A stretch of 64,000 bases of DNA from Clostridia bacterium (GCA_017465085.1 JAFTWW010000001.1:1-64000), one strand, 5' to 3'; positions 9,017 to 18,581 are shown, numbered from the stretch's first letter. Notes: a model not told the origin generated them from the letters alone. Numbers and translations are program-made.

Positions 9017-9829
9017 ATGGGATTAAGAACAGACCTAATAAGTGAAAACACTGCCAATATCAAACAGATTCCCGAGGGTTGTGTAATAGAAAGCTATAAA
9101 AAAGGCAGAGTGAATTTTGAGCTCACTCAAGTTTTAAGCGATGAGATTTCCGAAATGTTAGGCAAGCCTAAGGGAAAATATATCACTTTAAGCTTTGACC
9201 GACTTGACAGAATCACCGATACCAAGGAGCTTTGCGATGGAATTATTGATTCCCTCGAAAAGCTTTTTGAAAAAAGACCTGAAAGCGTTACTGTTGTAGG
9301 TCTCGGCAACAACGATATAACCCCCGATGCCTTGGGACCCCTTACATCAGGAGCTATATTTGCCACAAGGCATTTAAGCGAAGAGTTCAAAGCTAATACG
9401 GGGCTTTCGCACCTAGGCTCTGTTTCGGTTATAGCCCCAGGAGTTATGGGAAAAACGGGCATAGAAACACGGGAATCGGTTAAGGCGGCGATAGATTTTA
9501 TAAAGCCCGATGCAATAATAGTTATAGATGCCTTGGCGGCGGGAAGCACCGATAGGCTCTGCTCTACCTTTCAGCTCACAAACACGGGCATCTCCCCGGG
9601 CTCAGGGGTTAAAAACACCCGCAAAGCCTTTAATGAAGAGGCGTTAGGAATACCCGTTATTGCAATAGGTATGCCAACGGTGATAGATTTCGGCGAGGGT
9701 GAGAATATGATGGTAACGCCTAAGGATATCGACCTGCTTATCGATAGAGCCGCCGAGCTTTTATCTCTTGCCCTTAACCGCTTTTTACACCCCCATCTCG
9801 ATAGCAAAACTCTTGCCGCGCTGACATAA
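9017..9829 (+). CDS. gpr: Germination protease GPR
   Basis: GPR (peptidase family A25) degrades small acid-soluble spore proteins at germination and is made as a zymogen in the forespore. The protein is 270 residues, rather short for the family, starting MGLRTDLISENT; it contains the conserved VVGLGNNDITPDALGP at about 91-106 and the IVIDALAAGSTDRL segment around 172-185. The ATG at 9017 follows GAAAGAGGG; a longer open frame upstream crosses the prs terminator and is discarded. The gene lies directly upstream of spoIIP, a common sporulation pair. Confidence 0.93.
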   Translation: MGLRTDLISENTANIKQIPEGCVIESYKKGRVNFELTQVLSDEISEMLGKPKGKYITLSFDRLDRITDTKELCDGIIDSLEKLFEKRPESVTVVGLGNNDITPDALGPLTSGAIFATRHLSEEFKANTGLSHLGSVSVIAPGVMGKTGIETRESVKAAIDFIKPDAIIVIDALAAGSTDRLCSTFQLTNTGISPGSGVKNTRKAFNEEALGIPVIAIGMPTVIDFGEGENMMVTPKDIDLLIDRAAELLSLALNRFLHPHLDSKTLAALT

Positions 9830-9878
9830 AAAAGCTTCGCATTTCATATAATTATTTTGGAATGCGAGGTGGTTTATT

Positions 9879-10934
9879 CTGGAATACAGATTTGCTTTAA
9901 TGAGGCTTGTTACGGTGGGAGCGCTGTGCATTGCGGTGGCCCTTACGGGCGCCTTTAATATTTTGTTCCCTGCAGGCAAGGCTGATGTTTTTATTGCCAC
10001 CGATACACCCCTTACTCCATCGGAAAGCGTGCCGAAAGAAGCGGTTAAGGATGAGGTAAGTGAGGAAACGGTCGAAACTCCTCCGAGCGAAGAGAAAGCC
10101 GAGCAGAACACCGAAAGCTTGCCTGCGGCGGCTTCGGGCAATACCCTTGGCAAGATAGTGGAAAAGTTTATAACTCCATATACCGCCAACACATCCTACA
10201 ATAATGTTTATATAAAAAACAGCACGGGAGTAAATATTGATATAAAAAATCTTTTATCATCTCCCCTTAAGTTCAAGGTGGAGAAGGGCTCTGCTCCCCA
10301 AGTACTCATAATGCACACCCACACCACCGAATCCTTTATGAGCGAAAACAGGGATTACTACACAGATTTAGATGGGTCCCGCTCCACAGATGAAGCTAAA
10401 AATATGGTGAATCTCGGTAGAATTGTAGCCGATAAATTAAATGCGGCGGGAATAGCAACACTTCACGATGCCACTATGCACGATTACCCCGCCTATTCGG
10501 GCAGTTATTCCCGTTCGGCAAAAACGGTTTGCTCATATCTTGAAAAGTACCCAAGTATTAAAATCGTTCTTGACCTGCACCGTGATGCCATAGCTCAGAA
10601 CGATACAGATAAGGTAAAAATCACCGCCGAAATTGAGGGCAAGAAGGCGGCTCAGGTGATGCTTGTTATGGGTGCGCAATCGGGCTCGGTTACCAACTTC
10701 CCAAATTGGAAGGAAAACCTTAAGCTTGCCGTACGGCTACAGCAGAATTTAGAGGTTATGTATCCCTCCCTTGCCCGTTCTATGAGCCTTGTTTCCAAAA
10801 ATTACAATCAAAGTCTTACAACGGGCTCTATGCTTATAGAAATAGGCACCGATGCCAACACCTTAGAGGAGGTTTCTTATTCGGCGCAGCTGCTCGGTAA
10901 CGCCCTTGTAAGCACCCTTAATAATTTAACATAA
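9879..10934 (+). CDS. spoIIP: Stage II sporulation protein P
   Basis: SpoIIP is a membrane-anchored amidase/endopeptidase that, with SpoIID and SpoIIM, hydrolyses septal peptidoglycan during forespore engulfment. A signal-anchor helix lies at about residues 8-30, then a Glu/Pro-rich linker, then the catalytic domain with IMHTHTTESF near residue 142 and LDLHRDA near 225. The only good ribosome binding site (GAGGTGG, 9866-9872) is placed for a CTG start at 9879; the first ATG, at 9900, is 27 bases from it. The CTG start is therefore preferred, with the ATG as alternative. Confidence 0.9.
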   Translation: MEYRFALMRLVTVGALCIAVALTGAFNILFPAGKADVFIATDTPLTPSESVPKEAVKDEVSEETVETPPSEEKAEQNTESLPAAASGNTLGKIVEKFITPYTANTSYNNVYIKNSTGVNIDIKNLLSSPLKFKVEKGSAPQVLIMHTHTTESFMSENRDYYTDLDGSRSTDEAKNMVNLGRIVADKLNAAGIATLHDATMHDYPAYSGSYSRSAKTVCSYLEKYPSIKIVLDLHRDAIAQNDTDKVKITAEIEGKKAAQVMLVMGAQSGSVTNFPNWKENLKLAVRLQQNLEVMYPSLARSMSLVSKNYNQSLTTGSMLIEIGTDANTLEEVSYSAQLLGNALVSTLNNLT

Positions 10935-10950
10935 AGGAATTTAAGAATTT

Positions 10951-11142
10951 ATGAAACTGTTTTTCAAAAGCTTTTATATAAGCCTAATTTTATCTTTTTG
11001 TATTCTCTTTGCCCTTTTCGGCGTTGCCAAGGCCTACGAGAGCATACGCCTTATCGGCTTCGGAGAATACAAAAAGGCGGTGGAAATTGATAGCGATAGT
11101 ATAAGAATTTTAGATTTTGAATACAAATTCGAAAACTCCTGA
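10951..11142 (+). CDS. Small single-pass membrane protein
   Basis: This 63-residue protein has one hydrophobic helix at about residues 8-27 and a short charged tail ending in DFEYKFENS. It is not a recognised family. It starts 16 bases after the spoIIP stop, with only a weak AAGGAATTTAAG site, and is probably co-transcribed with spoIIP. A role in sporulation is only suggested by position. Confidence 0.6.
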   Translation: MKLFFKSFYISLILSFCILFALFGVAKAYESIRLIGFGEYKKAVEIDSDSIRILDFEYKFENS

Positions 11143-11148
11143 GATTTA

Positions 11149-11374
11149 GCGTGATACTCCGCTTGGAGTATCACGCAACTCTATTCCCTACGGCGAGTTA
11201 TATTGCTTCACAGTTATATTCTGCTCACGCCGAGTGATATTCGCTACGCGAGTTATGGGCGAATAGAATATCACTAAGTTCAAAGGACTTAATATCACTT
11301 TATTTTGAAATATCTCGCCATAGGCGAGGAATTTTCAAAATAAAATATCACGCTGATGATAGTCAGCATATCAC
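11149..11374. repeat. Cluster of hairpins with repeated TATCAC/GTGATA motif
   Basis: Between the small membrane protein and lysR lies a non-coding block made of successive inverted repeats. The first is GCGTGATACTCC with its exact complement across GCTT (11149-11176). A larger one has TTTATTTTGAAA and CTCGCC arms with exact complements. Another has GCTGA/TCAGC arms. Between and inside them the heptamer ATATCAC or its complement recurs at least seven times. From memory, similar blocks occur in other Clostridia, sometimes near four-helix-bundle protein genes; that is recollection, not a search result. Confidence 0.65.
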
Positions 11375-11381
11375 TTAACAG

Positions 11382-11426
11382 ACAAAAAGAAAGAGAAGAC
11401 TCGTTGCAAACATACGAATCTTCTCT
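11382..11426 (-). terminator. Terminator of the lysR transcript
   Basis: A 13-bp stem (AGAGAAGACTCGT at 11392-11404 with 11414-11426, one G-U) is followed leftward by a TTCTTTTTG run. It would end leftward transcription from lysR and the 33-residue ORF. Confidence 0.75.
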
Positions 11427-11435
11427 TTTCTGTTG

Positions 11436-11537
11436 TTAGTGGGTTTGGGCTACCGCCCAACTGTATTTGTACTTACAAATGGGATGCTGGTTCTTAACAA
11501 GAATCGAAAGGGTTTTCAAATTTTCCTCTAAGGACAT
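11436..11537 (-). CDS. Possible 33-residue ORF between lysR and its terminator
   Basis: An ATG 23 bases after the lysR stop opens a frame MSLEENLKTLSILV... ending in SWAVAQTH just before the terminator hairpin. The upstream GAGAAGGTG is close to the ATG, so the binding site is weak. It is not a recognised family. It could be a translated small protein or chance coding potential in a repeat-derived region. Confidence 0.3.
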   Translation of the reverse strand: MSLEENLKTLSILVKNQHPICKYKYSWAVAQTH

Positions 11538-11560
11538 CGCACCTTCTCAGGAGTTTTGTT

Positions 11561-12451
11561 TTAATCAGCTTTTCTTAGATTTTCTATCGCCTCAATAAAG
11601 CCCGACATAAAGGGCGCTATCCACCTGCCCTTGTGCATAAATATCTGGCTGTAATAAACCTGCGTCGTTGTATCAACATCAATAATTTTAAGTGTTCCCT
11701 CTTTTAGCATATCAGAAACCGAATGTTCGGGCAAAAAGGCTATACCCGCCCCTTTTTCCACAAGGTTTGAGATCACATAAACACTATCAAGCTCTATTCT
11801 TGGAGAAAAGGTCGTATCGTTATGGGCGGCAAGCTCTCTGAGCCTTCCATAGCAGATGCCCTCCCGTTCGGTAACAAGGAATTCTTCTTCCATAATTTCC
11901 TTTACGGGTACCTTCTTTCTTTTTGCCATCTTATGCTCCTTTGAGCAAAGAAAAACGAGCTTTTCTCTTCGCACATAGCAGCATTTAAGATCGGGATCGG
12001 TATTAAAATTGGTGGAAACATAAACCATATCCAAGCCGTTCTGCTTAAGCTCTTCAATAAGCTCGGGGGTGTGCCCCGTTTTAATTCTTATATCAAGGTT
12101 TTTATATCTCTTCTTAAAATCGGGCAGAATATCTGCGATCACACCAAAAAGCAGAGATTCGGAAACGCCTATTCTTAAAACTCCGCCTATATCCTCATTA
12201 TCCATATCAAGCTCCGATGCTCTGCCCAAAACATCGAGCAGCTCATAGGAATAGGATAAAAACCGCTCGCCGAGATAGGTAAGAGAAACCCGCTTGCCTA
12301 TTCTATCAAAAAGCGGATAACCAAGCTCCTTTTCAAGCTGTTTTATCTGCATAGTTACGGTGGATTGAACGAAGCTAAGCTCGTTTGCGGCCTTGGTAAA
12401 GCTTTTTAGCTCCGCCACCCTTACAAATGTTTTGATGTTGCGAATATCCAT
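11561..12451 (-). CDS. LysR family transcriptional regulator
   Basis: This 296-residue regulator has the N-terminal winged helix (MDIRNIKTFVRVAELKSFTK, then AANELSFVQSTVTMQIKQLE, residues 1-60) and a substrate-binding co-inducer domain from about residue 88. The ATG at 12451 follows AGGTGGAGATATT; a TTG six codons upstream is part of the untranslated leader. It is divergent from the YitT gene, and LysR proteins often control their divergent neighbour, so regulation of that gene is a reasonable inference. The effector cannot be predicted. Confidence 0.9.
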   Translation of the reverse strand: MDIRNIKTFVRVAELKSFTKAANELSFVQSTVTMQIKQLEKELGYPLFDRIGKRVSLTYLGERFLSYSYELLDVLGRASELDMDNEDIGGVLRIGVSESLLFGVIADILPDFKKRYKNLDIRIKTGHTPELIEELKQNGLDMVYVSTNFNTDPDLKCCYVRREKLVFLCSKEHKMAKRKKVPVKEIMEEEFLVTEREGICYGRLRELAAHNDTTFSPRIELDSVYVISNLVEKGAGIAFLPEHSVSDMLKEGTLKIIDVDTTTQVYYSQIFMHKGRWIAPFMSGFIEAIENLRKAD

Positions 12452-12502
12452 AATATCTCCACCTATCAAGAAAATTGATGATTAAGTTCAAAATCTTTCG
12501 TT

Positions 12503-12530
12503 TTGCAAATATAATCTACCATATTATAAT
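12503..12530 (+). promoter_or_regulatory. Promoter of the YitT gene
   Basis: TTGCAA (12503-12508), 16-base spacer, TATAAT (12525-12530). It lies in the 112-base divergent region shared with lysR. Confidence 0.65.
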
Positions 12531-12563
12531 GAAAAAGTAAATAGCAAAAAGGAGATTTTACTC

Positions 12564-13448
12564 GTGAAAAAACAGCTCAAACATATATTTTCTTATATTA
12601 TAATTTCGGCCCTTGCCCTACTTCTTGCAATTAACTATTACGTTTTCATAATAGAAAACGATTTTGCGCCTGCGGGGCTTAACGGAATCGCAACGATGAT
12701 TCAGTATAAAACGGGATTCAGCATAAGCTATATGTCCCTTATAATAAACATACCGCTGTGTATTTTGGCCTTCTTTCTTATAAGCAGAAGCTATGCCGTA
12801 AAATCCCTTGTGTTCACCCTTGTTTACTCCTTCTTCTATTTGCTTTTACAGAGGCTGGAGCTTAAAGGACTTCAATATGACGCAGGGGGACACGATACAA
12901 TATTTCCCGTTATAATAAGCGGAGTATTAAGTGGAATTGTGGCGGGGATTTGCCTTAAAAACAACTCGGCAAGCGGAGGAATGGAAATAGTTTCAAAATA
13001 CATAGGCAAAGTGAGACCTGCGGCTAATTTCTTTATTGTTTCCTTCATTATGAACTTTACAATTGCCGTAATTTCCCTTTTTGTTTACTCAAAAAACGGT
13101 ACTCTTGATTATAAGCCCATTGCCCTTTGCATAACCTACTGCTTTGTAACCTATTACGTGGGCGACCTCATCATAAAGGGCAGTAAGACCGCATATAAAT
13201 TCACCGTTATAACCACTCACTCTGATGAAATCATTTCAGATATAACACATCTGCTTAAAAGGGGCGCCACCAAGATAGCCGCCAAGGGAGCCTTTACGGA
13301 TACACAGAAGGATGTGCTCATCTGTGTTGTTGATAAGCATCAGATCGTGGAGTTTAAGGATATAATCGGCAAATATGATAACACCTTCTCCTTCTATGAA
13401 ACCGCCAACGAAACCTACGGAAATTTTAAGCATCTAATACATAAATAA
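12564..13448 (+). CDS. YitT family membrane protein
   Basis: This 294-residue protein has five or six membrane helices over residues 8-205 (YitT_membrane, DUF161) and a C-terminal cytosolic DUF2179 domain with the motif KGAFTDTQKDVLICVVDKHQ around 253-272. The GTG start at 12564 follows AAAAAGGAG. The family has no settled function; a transport or regulatory role in the membrane is usually assumed. It is divergent from a LysR regulator and closed by a terminator. Confidence 0.88.
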   Translation: MKKQLKHIFSYIIISALALLLAINYYVFIIENDFAPAGLNGIATMIQYKTGFSISYMSLIINIPLCILAFFLISRSYAVKSLVFTLVYSFFYLLLQRLELKGLQYDAGGHDTIFPVIISGVLSGIVAGICLKNNSASGGMEIVSKYIGKVRPAANFFIVSFIMNFTIAVISLFVYSKNGTLDYKPIALCITYCFVTYYVGDLIIKGSKTAYKFTVITTHSDEIISDITHLLKRGATKIAAKGAFTDTQKDVLICVVDKHQIVEFKDIIGKYDNTFSFYETANETYGNFKHLIHK

Positions 13449-13450
13449 TA

Positions 13451-13485
13451 AAAATCCTGAGCTTACCGCTCAGGATTTTATATTT
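13451..13485. terminator. Bidirectional terminator between YitT and DUF4340 genes
   Basis: AAAATCCTGAG (13451-13461) pairs with its exact complement at 13469-13479, with T-rich tracts on both sides. It separates two convergent genes. Confidence 0.9.
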
Positions 13486-15081
13486 TTATTCCTTAACCTC
13501 TTTATTCTCTGCTACAAGCTTCAGGTTTTTAATAAACTTATTGTATGAAGAGGAGGTTATTCTGCCCATATCCACGCCATCTATACTGTATTGATACTTG
13601 GTGGCGCTATACTTTGTAAACTTAATTTCAACGGGCTGCCTGCCATCATAGAAGGTAAGCTTAACCGTGGTATCGGGAGCGGCAGATAGCTTCTCGGTAC
13701 CAAAATCGGAGCAGGTAAGACCTACGAAGCTATAATAGAAATTCTTAAAGTATTCGTACTCAATTTCCTCGCCGTTTCGGGTGATGCCGTAAGGAATTTC
13801 TGCATCCTCCTCGTTAACGGTTACATCAAAGCTATAGGTTTCGCCGCCTGTTGTTACAGAGTAATTAGCAAGGTCTAAAACGGAATAGATAGCCACGGGG
13901 GCATAGTAGAAATCACTTGCCTTGCTGTTAACTATATCTATATATGCAGTAGCAACCTTTTTGATATTCTTGCTTTCATCGGTAACTACGGCGCAGTAAT
14001 TATCATCAACCTTAGAAATCTTAAAGGTTTTTACCTCGCCTGCAACCGAGAGGGTTACAACAACATCAGGATTATCAAGGCCATACTTTTTAAGGGAGGC
14101 CTCGCTGATATCATAGGTATAGCCTGCCGCAACGGTGGTGGTGGTAGTAAACATAGTTGTAATATCGCCCACGTTATCGGCATAACGCTTCATAGGTGAG
14201 GTCACCGAGTAATAGATATACTGAGCATAGGCATCGGTATTGGGAACTATCACAAGCTCGGTGGGATAGTTCTTGCCCGAGAGCTTAACATAATCGAAGG
14301 TGGTAAGGTTGCCCTCATCATCCTTATACTCCGAAACATCCGTTTTGAAGGTTGCCGCAGTAATATAGGAATCTTCGGCAAAATCCTCCACGCTGAAGGT
14401 TAAATCGCTAAGGGTATAGGTTTCAACGATATAAATAGTATCGTTCTTAGTGGTCATAACATATGTGCCTGAGCCATCGGGAGATTCATCGCCTACATAA
14501 AGGGTATATTCCCCATCCTCACGGGTTTTAACCTGAGCCGTTATAGCAGGCGCATCAAAACCGCACTCAGCAGGGGTTTTCTTATCGGTGGTCATAAGGG
14601 CGGAAAGCTTTGCTACCACCGCTACCACATCTTCAATTCTTGAGGTACTGCACACATCGGGGTCATAACCCTCCATATACCAATTGGTCTGGATTTCGGT
14701 TTCCTCCTCGGTGCCTTCCTCCTCATCGGCCGCGGTTACCACTACCTCCTCCCTTTTTGAAAGGAAATTAACGGTGCCGTTGGAATCGGTTACCTTAACC
14801 GATTCAATTTCATCTGTTTCGTAGCTTACCACTTCGATAGAGGGGGTTTCGGTGCCCTGCTCCTCTTCTTCCTTTTCGGGAATAAGCTTAATAACCGCAA
14901 AGGTACCTACGGCTAAAATCACTACCGCAAGACCTGCGGAAATAAGGGATCTGAGCCTTTTTTTCTTAGGAACTGCAACCCTTTTATCCTCGTGCTTTGC
15001 AGGATCGGTGAAAATCGAGCTTTCCTCTAAAGCTTCCTCCTTGGTTTCCGCCGCCTGTTCATTTTCAAAAAAATCACTCAT
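13486..15081 (-). CDS. DUF4340 domain protein of a Gld-like ABC system
   Basis: This 531-residue protein has a cytosolic N-terminus rich in Glu and Lys, one membrane helix at about residues 45-65, and a large extracytosolic part with DUF4340-like repeats (for example NWYMEGYDPDV and LYVGDESPDGSGTYV). DUF4340 proteins are usually encoded after GldG-like proteins in an auxiliary ABC transport cluster, as here. The start overlaps the stop of the preceding gene by one base (TAATG). Function is unknown; an envelope-associated accessory subunit is likely. Confidence 0.8.
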   Translation of the reverse strand: MSDFFENEQAAETKEEALEESSIFTDPAKHEDKRVAVPKKKRLRSLISAGLAVVILAVGTFAVIKLIPEKEEEEQGTETPSIEVVSYETDEIESVKVTDSNGTVNFLSKREEVVVTAADEEEGTEEETEIQTNWYMEGYDPDVCSTSRIEDVVAVVAKLSALMTTDKKTPAECGFDAPAITAQVKTREDGEYTLYVGDESPDGSGTYVMTTKNDTIYIVETYTLSDLTFSVEDFAEDSYITAATFKTDVSEYKDDEGNLTTFDYVKLSGKNYPTELVIVPNTDAYAQYIYYSVTSPMKRYADNVGDITTMFTTTTTVAAGYTYDISEASLKKYGLDNPDVVVTLSVAGEVKTFKISKVDDNYCAVVTDESKNIKKVATAYIDIVNSKASDFYYAPVAIYSVLDLANYSVTTGGETYSFDVTVNEEDAEIPYGITRNGEEIEYEYFKNFYYSFVGLTCSDFGTEKLSAAPDTTVKLTFYDGRQPVEIKFTKYSATKYQYSIDGVDMGRITSSSYNKFIKNLKLVAENKEVKE

Positions 15082-16667
15082 TAAGCATTTCTTCTCCTGA
15101 TAAAGATATAAACGCCTACCGCAATAGTTACAATGGGGAGTAGGATCATAAAGATAAGTCTGATAACGGCAGAGCCTGCGGCGGTAACGCTATCGGCAAA
15201 GCTTTCGTTGGTAATGGTTTTTGAAACGAAGCTTATACCTGCATCGCCTACATTTGCGCAGGTATCTGCGGCATCAAGACAGATATTTTTATTATAAAGG
15301 GTATCATATTCTGCCCAATCGGACTGAATATATCCGATACTTGAAAATGCATAAATATAGCTGTTTATCTCATCGCCATCATCATTTGTATCTGATTTGC
15401 AGGCTTCAATAACACCTGAATACTCGCCTAAATCATCCTCGGTATAATCCGAATAATCGGCGGCAGAGCCTAAGGGGGCATTAACAACGGTGTTAGTTGT
15501 ATTCATAACCGTTTCAACCTCAACATTTTCCTCGATGGGCTCGGTTTCGGTCATAGGAACATTGGTACCTGTAACGCACTGGGTTGCGCCATCGGGCATA
15601 TAAATTCTAAGGGTTGAGGGATCATCGGTTAAGCGATAATAATCATCGGTTTCAAAGAGGATTCCCTCTTCGATGAAAATACCCCACTGAGCTAAGAACT
15701 CATAGAGATTAGGAAGCGCGGGATTGGTGGCATCGGCAAAGAAGATAAGGCCTTTACCGAGGTTACCATCATTATCAAGGTATTCTGCTATGGCATCAAG
15801 CTCCTCTGCGATAAAATCGGTGGTGGGAGCCATTAAGAGAATCAGATCATAATCGCTCGAAATGGAGGTAACGAGGGTATCCTCTATAACCTCGGTTTCG
15901 TAGTTATTATCATTCAAGAGGGATACATACTTTTCGGTATAATCATAAGAGGAGTGGCCTGCTAAGATACCAACCTTTTTATCCTTCTCGCTTTCAACAT
16001 AAGCAATAGCGCCTGTGATAGCGGTTTCAATGTTGTTGCCCACTATCTGATACTGGCTATAGCCGTAGGCCGCGTAGCCGCCCTCATCATAAAGCTCATA
16101 AATATCCTCAAAGGTTACATGCTTAAATCTCTCTTTACCGTTATGCTCGGTGCTTACGATAACATCACCGTAAGCGGGGGTAACAGAGGTATATTTGGCT
16201 GAGATTTCAAGGAATTCGGTGCTTTGGGGATCAACAAAGGTAACGGTAATATTATCGTTATAATCACCGTACTTATCAAGAATATTAACGGTTTGAGCAT
16301 AATACTCGGAAGAGCCTGTAGCATTATAAAGGGTGGTAGCATAGCTTGCAAGATACTGCTCATAAGTATCCTTATCGGCGCAAACGGTAATATCTATCTC
16401 CTTTTCAACGCTCTTGATATACTCAACATTCTCTTCACTTATGGTGTTGGCTTTGCCTACCGACATATCAAACTCAAGATTAACTCGATTTGCAAGGGCG
16501 GAGGTAAGCACATTTATAACAATAATTCCTGCAAGAACTAAAGCGGTGATCAAAAGGGAGTAACCGCCCTTTTTAAAGAGCGCCTGATTCTTTAGTTTTT
16601 TAGGCTTAGTTACCTTTTCGGTGGCAACTACCTGTGTTTCTAAATCTTTATTCTTCTTAAACAACAT
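15081..16667 (-). CDS. GldG-like ABC transport accessory protein
   Basis: This 528-residue protein is anchored by a helix near residues 35-58 and a second one close to the C-terminus (residues 496-520, ending RRRNA). Between them lies the GldG/IFT52-like domain (ETAITGAIAYVESEKDKKVGILAGHSS region). In gliding bacteria GldG pairs with GldA and GldF; in Firmicutes related clusters have no known gliding role. The ATG at 16667 is preferred because AAAGGAGGTGG lies just upstream; the longer reading would place that sequence inside the gene. Confidence 0.82.
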   Translation of the reverse strand: MLFKKNKDLETQVVATEKVTKPKKLKNQALFKKGGYSLLITALVLAGIIVINVLTSALANRVNLEFDMSVGKANTISEENVEYIKSVEKEIDITVCADKDTYEQYLASYATTLYNATGSSEYYAQTVNILDKYGDYNDNITVTFVDPQSTEFLEISAKYTSVTPAYGDVIVSTEHNGKERFKHVTFEDIYELYDEGGYAAYGYSQYQIVGNNIETAITGAIAYVESEKDKKVGILAGHSSYDYTEKYVSLLNDNNYETEVIEDTLVTSISSDYDLILLMAPTTDFIAEELDAIAEYLDNDGNLGKGLIFFADATNPALPNLYEFLAQWGIFIEEGILFETDDYYRLTDDPSTLRIYMPDGATQCVTGTNVPMTETEPIEENVEVETVMNTTNTVVNAPLGSAADYSDYTEDDLGEYSGVIEACKSDTNDDGDEINSYIYAFSSIGYIQSDWAEYDTLYNKNICLDAADTCANVGDAGISFVSKTITNESFADSVTAAGSAVIRLIFMILLPIVTIAVGVYIFIRRRNA

Positions 16668-16681
16668 ATCTGCCACCTCCT

Positions 16682-17383
16682 TTAAGCCCATCTTCTCTTT
16701 TCAAGCGAACGAACCGATAAGAATATAAAGGCTGCGGTTATGCTTAAAAAGTAAATTACATCAGGAATCGAGAAAATCTCGGTGGAGAAATTCTCAAACA
16801 CGGTTAAGAATGCAACGCTTTCAAATATCTTTGCCGCCCACTCAGCCGAAACCATTGAAGCAAAGCTTCCCATATAGAGAACTACTATATTGATAACAAG
16901 GGAAAGAATTGCCGCAAGGGCAGGACTCTCGGTAAGAGAGGAGATAAACATTCCTATCGCTATTAAGGTTGCGCCTAAAAGCATGGCTCCGAAAAGGGAG
17001 TAAAGGAAGGAAAGCAGATTAACCGATACATAGCTTGCCACGATTATTTCAAAAATAACGGTGGGCGCAAAGGCTATGGCATAAAGGGCGAGGGCCGCAA
17101 GGAACTTGCCCATAACAACGCCCGTTAAGGTAACGGGGGAGGTGAAAAGCACCTGATCAACCTTCTGCCTTCTATCCTCGCTTAAAAGCCTCATTGTGAT
17201 AATGGGGGTTGCGAATATGGTTATGGAATACATAACATTGATAACATAGGGAACATCGGGACTGCCATAGCTGTAAATCATCTCAAAATAAAGACCTAAG
17301 AAGAAATAAAAGGCCGCAAGAATGATAAAGCCAACGGGGGTGGTAAAATATGATTTTAATTCTCTTTTGAATACTGCTACCAT
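16682..17383 (-). CDS. ABC-2 type permease, GldF-like
   Basis: This 233-residue membrane protein has six hydrophobic helices and fits the ABC-2 permease family that partners GldA-like ATPases. It begins MVAVFKRELKSYFTTPVGF, the typical cytosolic N-terminal amphipathic start of this family. The ATG overlaps the stop of the ATPase gene (TAATG). It presumably forms the channel of the system encoded by 13486-18426. Confidence 0.88.
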   Translation of the reverse strand: MVAVFKRELKSYFTTPVGFIILAAFYFFLGLYFEMIYSYGSPDVPYVINVMYSITIFATPIITMRLLSEDRRQKVDQVLFTSPVTLTGVVMGKFLAALALYAIAFAPTVIFEIIVASYVSVNLLSFLYSLFGAMLLGATLIAIGMFISSLTESPALAAILSLVINIVVLYMGSFASMVSAEWAAKIFESVAFLTVFENFSTEIFSIPDVIYFLSITAAFIFLSVRSLEKRRWA

Positions 17384-18426
17384 TATTCCTGCTCCTCGCT
17401 TTCCTCAATAATTTCTATCTCAACCGCTGTTGCGGCCTCTTCTGCGCTGTTTTCTTCGGCTTCCCCAGCGCCTAATTTTCTTCTTGCCACATCGTTATCG
17501 GTTTCGGTAAGACTTAAGAATATCTGCTCAAGAGAAAGCTCGTTGCTTGAAAGGGAAAGTAAGGTCTTGCCCCTTTCAACTATACGCTTATAAACTATCT
17601 CGCGGATATCAACGCCCTCCTCGGGAACGATGGCAAAATCAAAGGTGCCCTCTTCCTTAGAGCCCAGGCAATTTACGGATTTAACGCCGTTTATGGCATT
17701 AAGCGCTTTATACATTTCCTTCTCTTCGCAAACTATTCTTGCAACCAAGGAATGATCGTTCGAAAGCTTCTTAGAAAGGTTATTCGGCGTATCATCGGCA
17801 ATAATCTGACCGCGGTTAATAATAATTACACGCTCACAAACAGCCTGCACCTCCGAAAGAATATGGGAGGAGAGGATAATTGTGTGATTTCTTCCAAGCT
17901 TTGCAATAAGATTTCTTATCTCGATAATTTGCTTGGGATCAAGACCAACGGTAGGCTCATCAAGAATAAGCACATCGGGGTTGCCCACAAGAGCCTGCGC
18001 AAAACCGACTCTCTGACGGTAACCCTTTGAAAGATTCTTGATAAGGCGATTCTGCACATGGTCTATCTTAACCAGCCTTAAAATTTCATCGATATGGGGC
18101 TTTTTGGGGAATCTTACCTTCTTAAGATCATAGATAAAGTTAAGATACTCCCTTACCTTCATATCAACATAAAGTGGCGGTATCTCGGGAAGGTAGCCTA
18201 TTCTCTTTTTGGCCTCCTCGGGATTTTCGGTTACATCGTAACCATCCACCGTAACCTCGCCCTGAGTGAGAGAAAGATAACCGGTAATTATGTTCATTAT
18301 GGTAGATTTACCTGCGCCGTTGGGGCCCAAGAAACCTACAATTTCACCCTTATTGATAGAAAAATTAACATCATCTACCGCAAGGTGATTACCGTATCTT
18401 TTACTCAGTCCGGTAACTTCAATCAT
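17383..18426 (-). CDS. ABC transporter ATPase, GldA-like
   Basis: This 347-residue ATPase has Walker A GPNGAGKST (residues 35-43), signature LSKGYRQRVG, Walker B VLILDEPTVGLD and the H-loop in IILSSHILSEV. The last 45 residues are an acidic tail rich in Glu and Ala not needed for the fold. It is the first gene of the four-gene cluster. Upstream (18427-18580) is AT-rich DNA with a TATAC-AAAAA-GTATA inverted repeat and only weak promoter boxes. Confidence 0.9.
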   Translation of the reverse strand: MIEVTGLSKRYGNHLAVDDVNFSINKGEIVGFLGPNGAGKSTIMNIITGYLSLTQGEVTVDGYDVTENPEEAKKRIGYLPEIPPLYVDMKVREYLNFIYDLKKVRFPKKPHIDEILRLVKIDHVQNRLIKNLSKGYRQRVGFAQALVGNPDVLILDEPTVGLDPKQIIEIRNLIAKLGRNHTIILSSHILSEVQAVCERVIIINRGQIIADDTPNNLSKKLSNDHSLVARIVCEEKEMYKALNAINGVKSVNCLGSKEEGTFDFAIVPEEGVDIREIVYKRIVERGKTLLSLSSNELSLEQIFLSLTETDNDVARRKLGAGEAEENSAEEAATAVEIEIIEESEEQE

Positions 18427-18581
18427 TGTTATTCCTCCGTTTTATAATTTCAAGTGTATATACTTTTTGTATAGTAACAGACAATGTTAATAAATTTGTA
18501 AACATTTTATAAACATTGTTATACAGATTACATTATACTACTATGCTCCGTTTTCTTCAAGATTTATTTTATAATATATAA

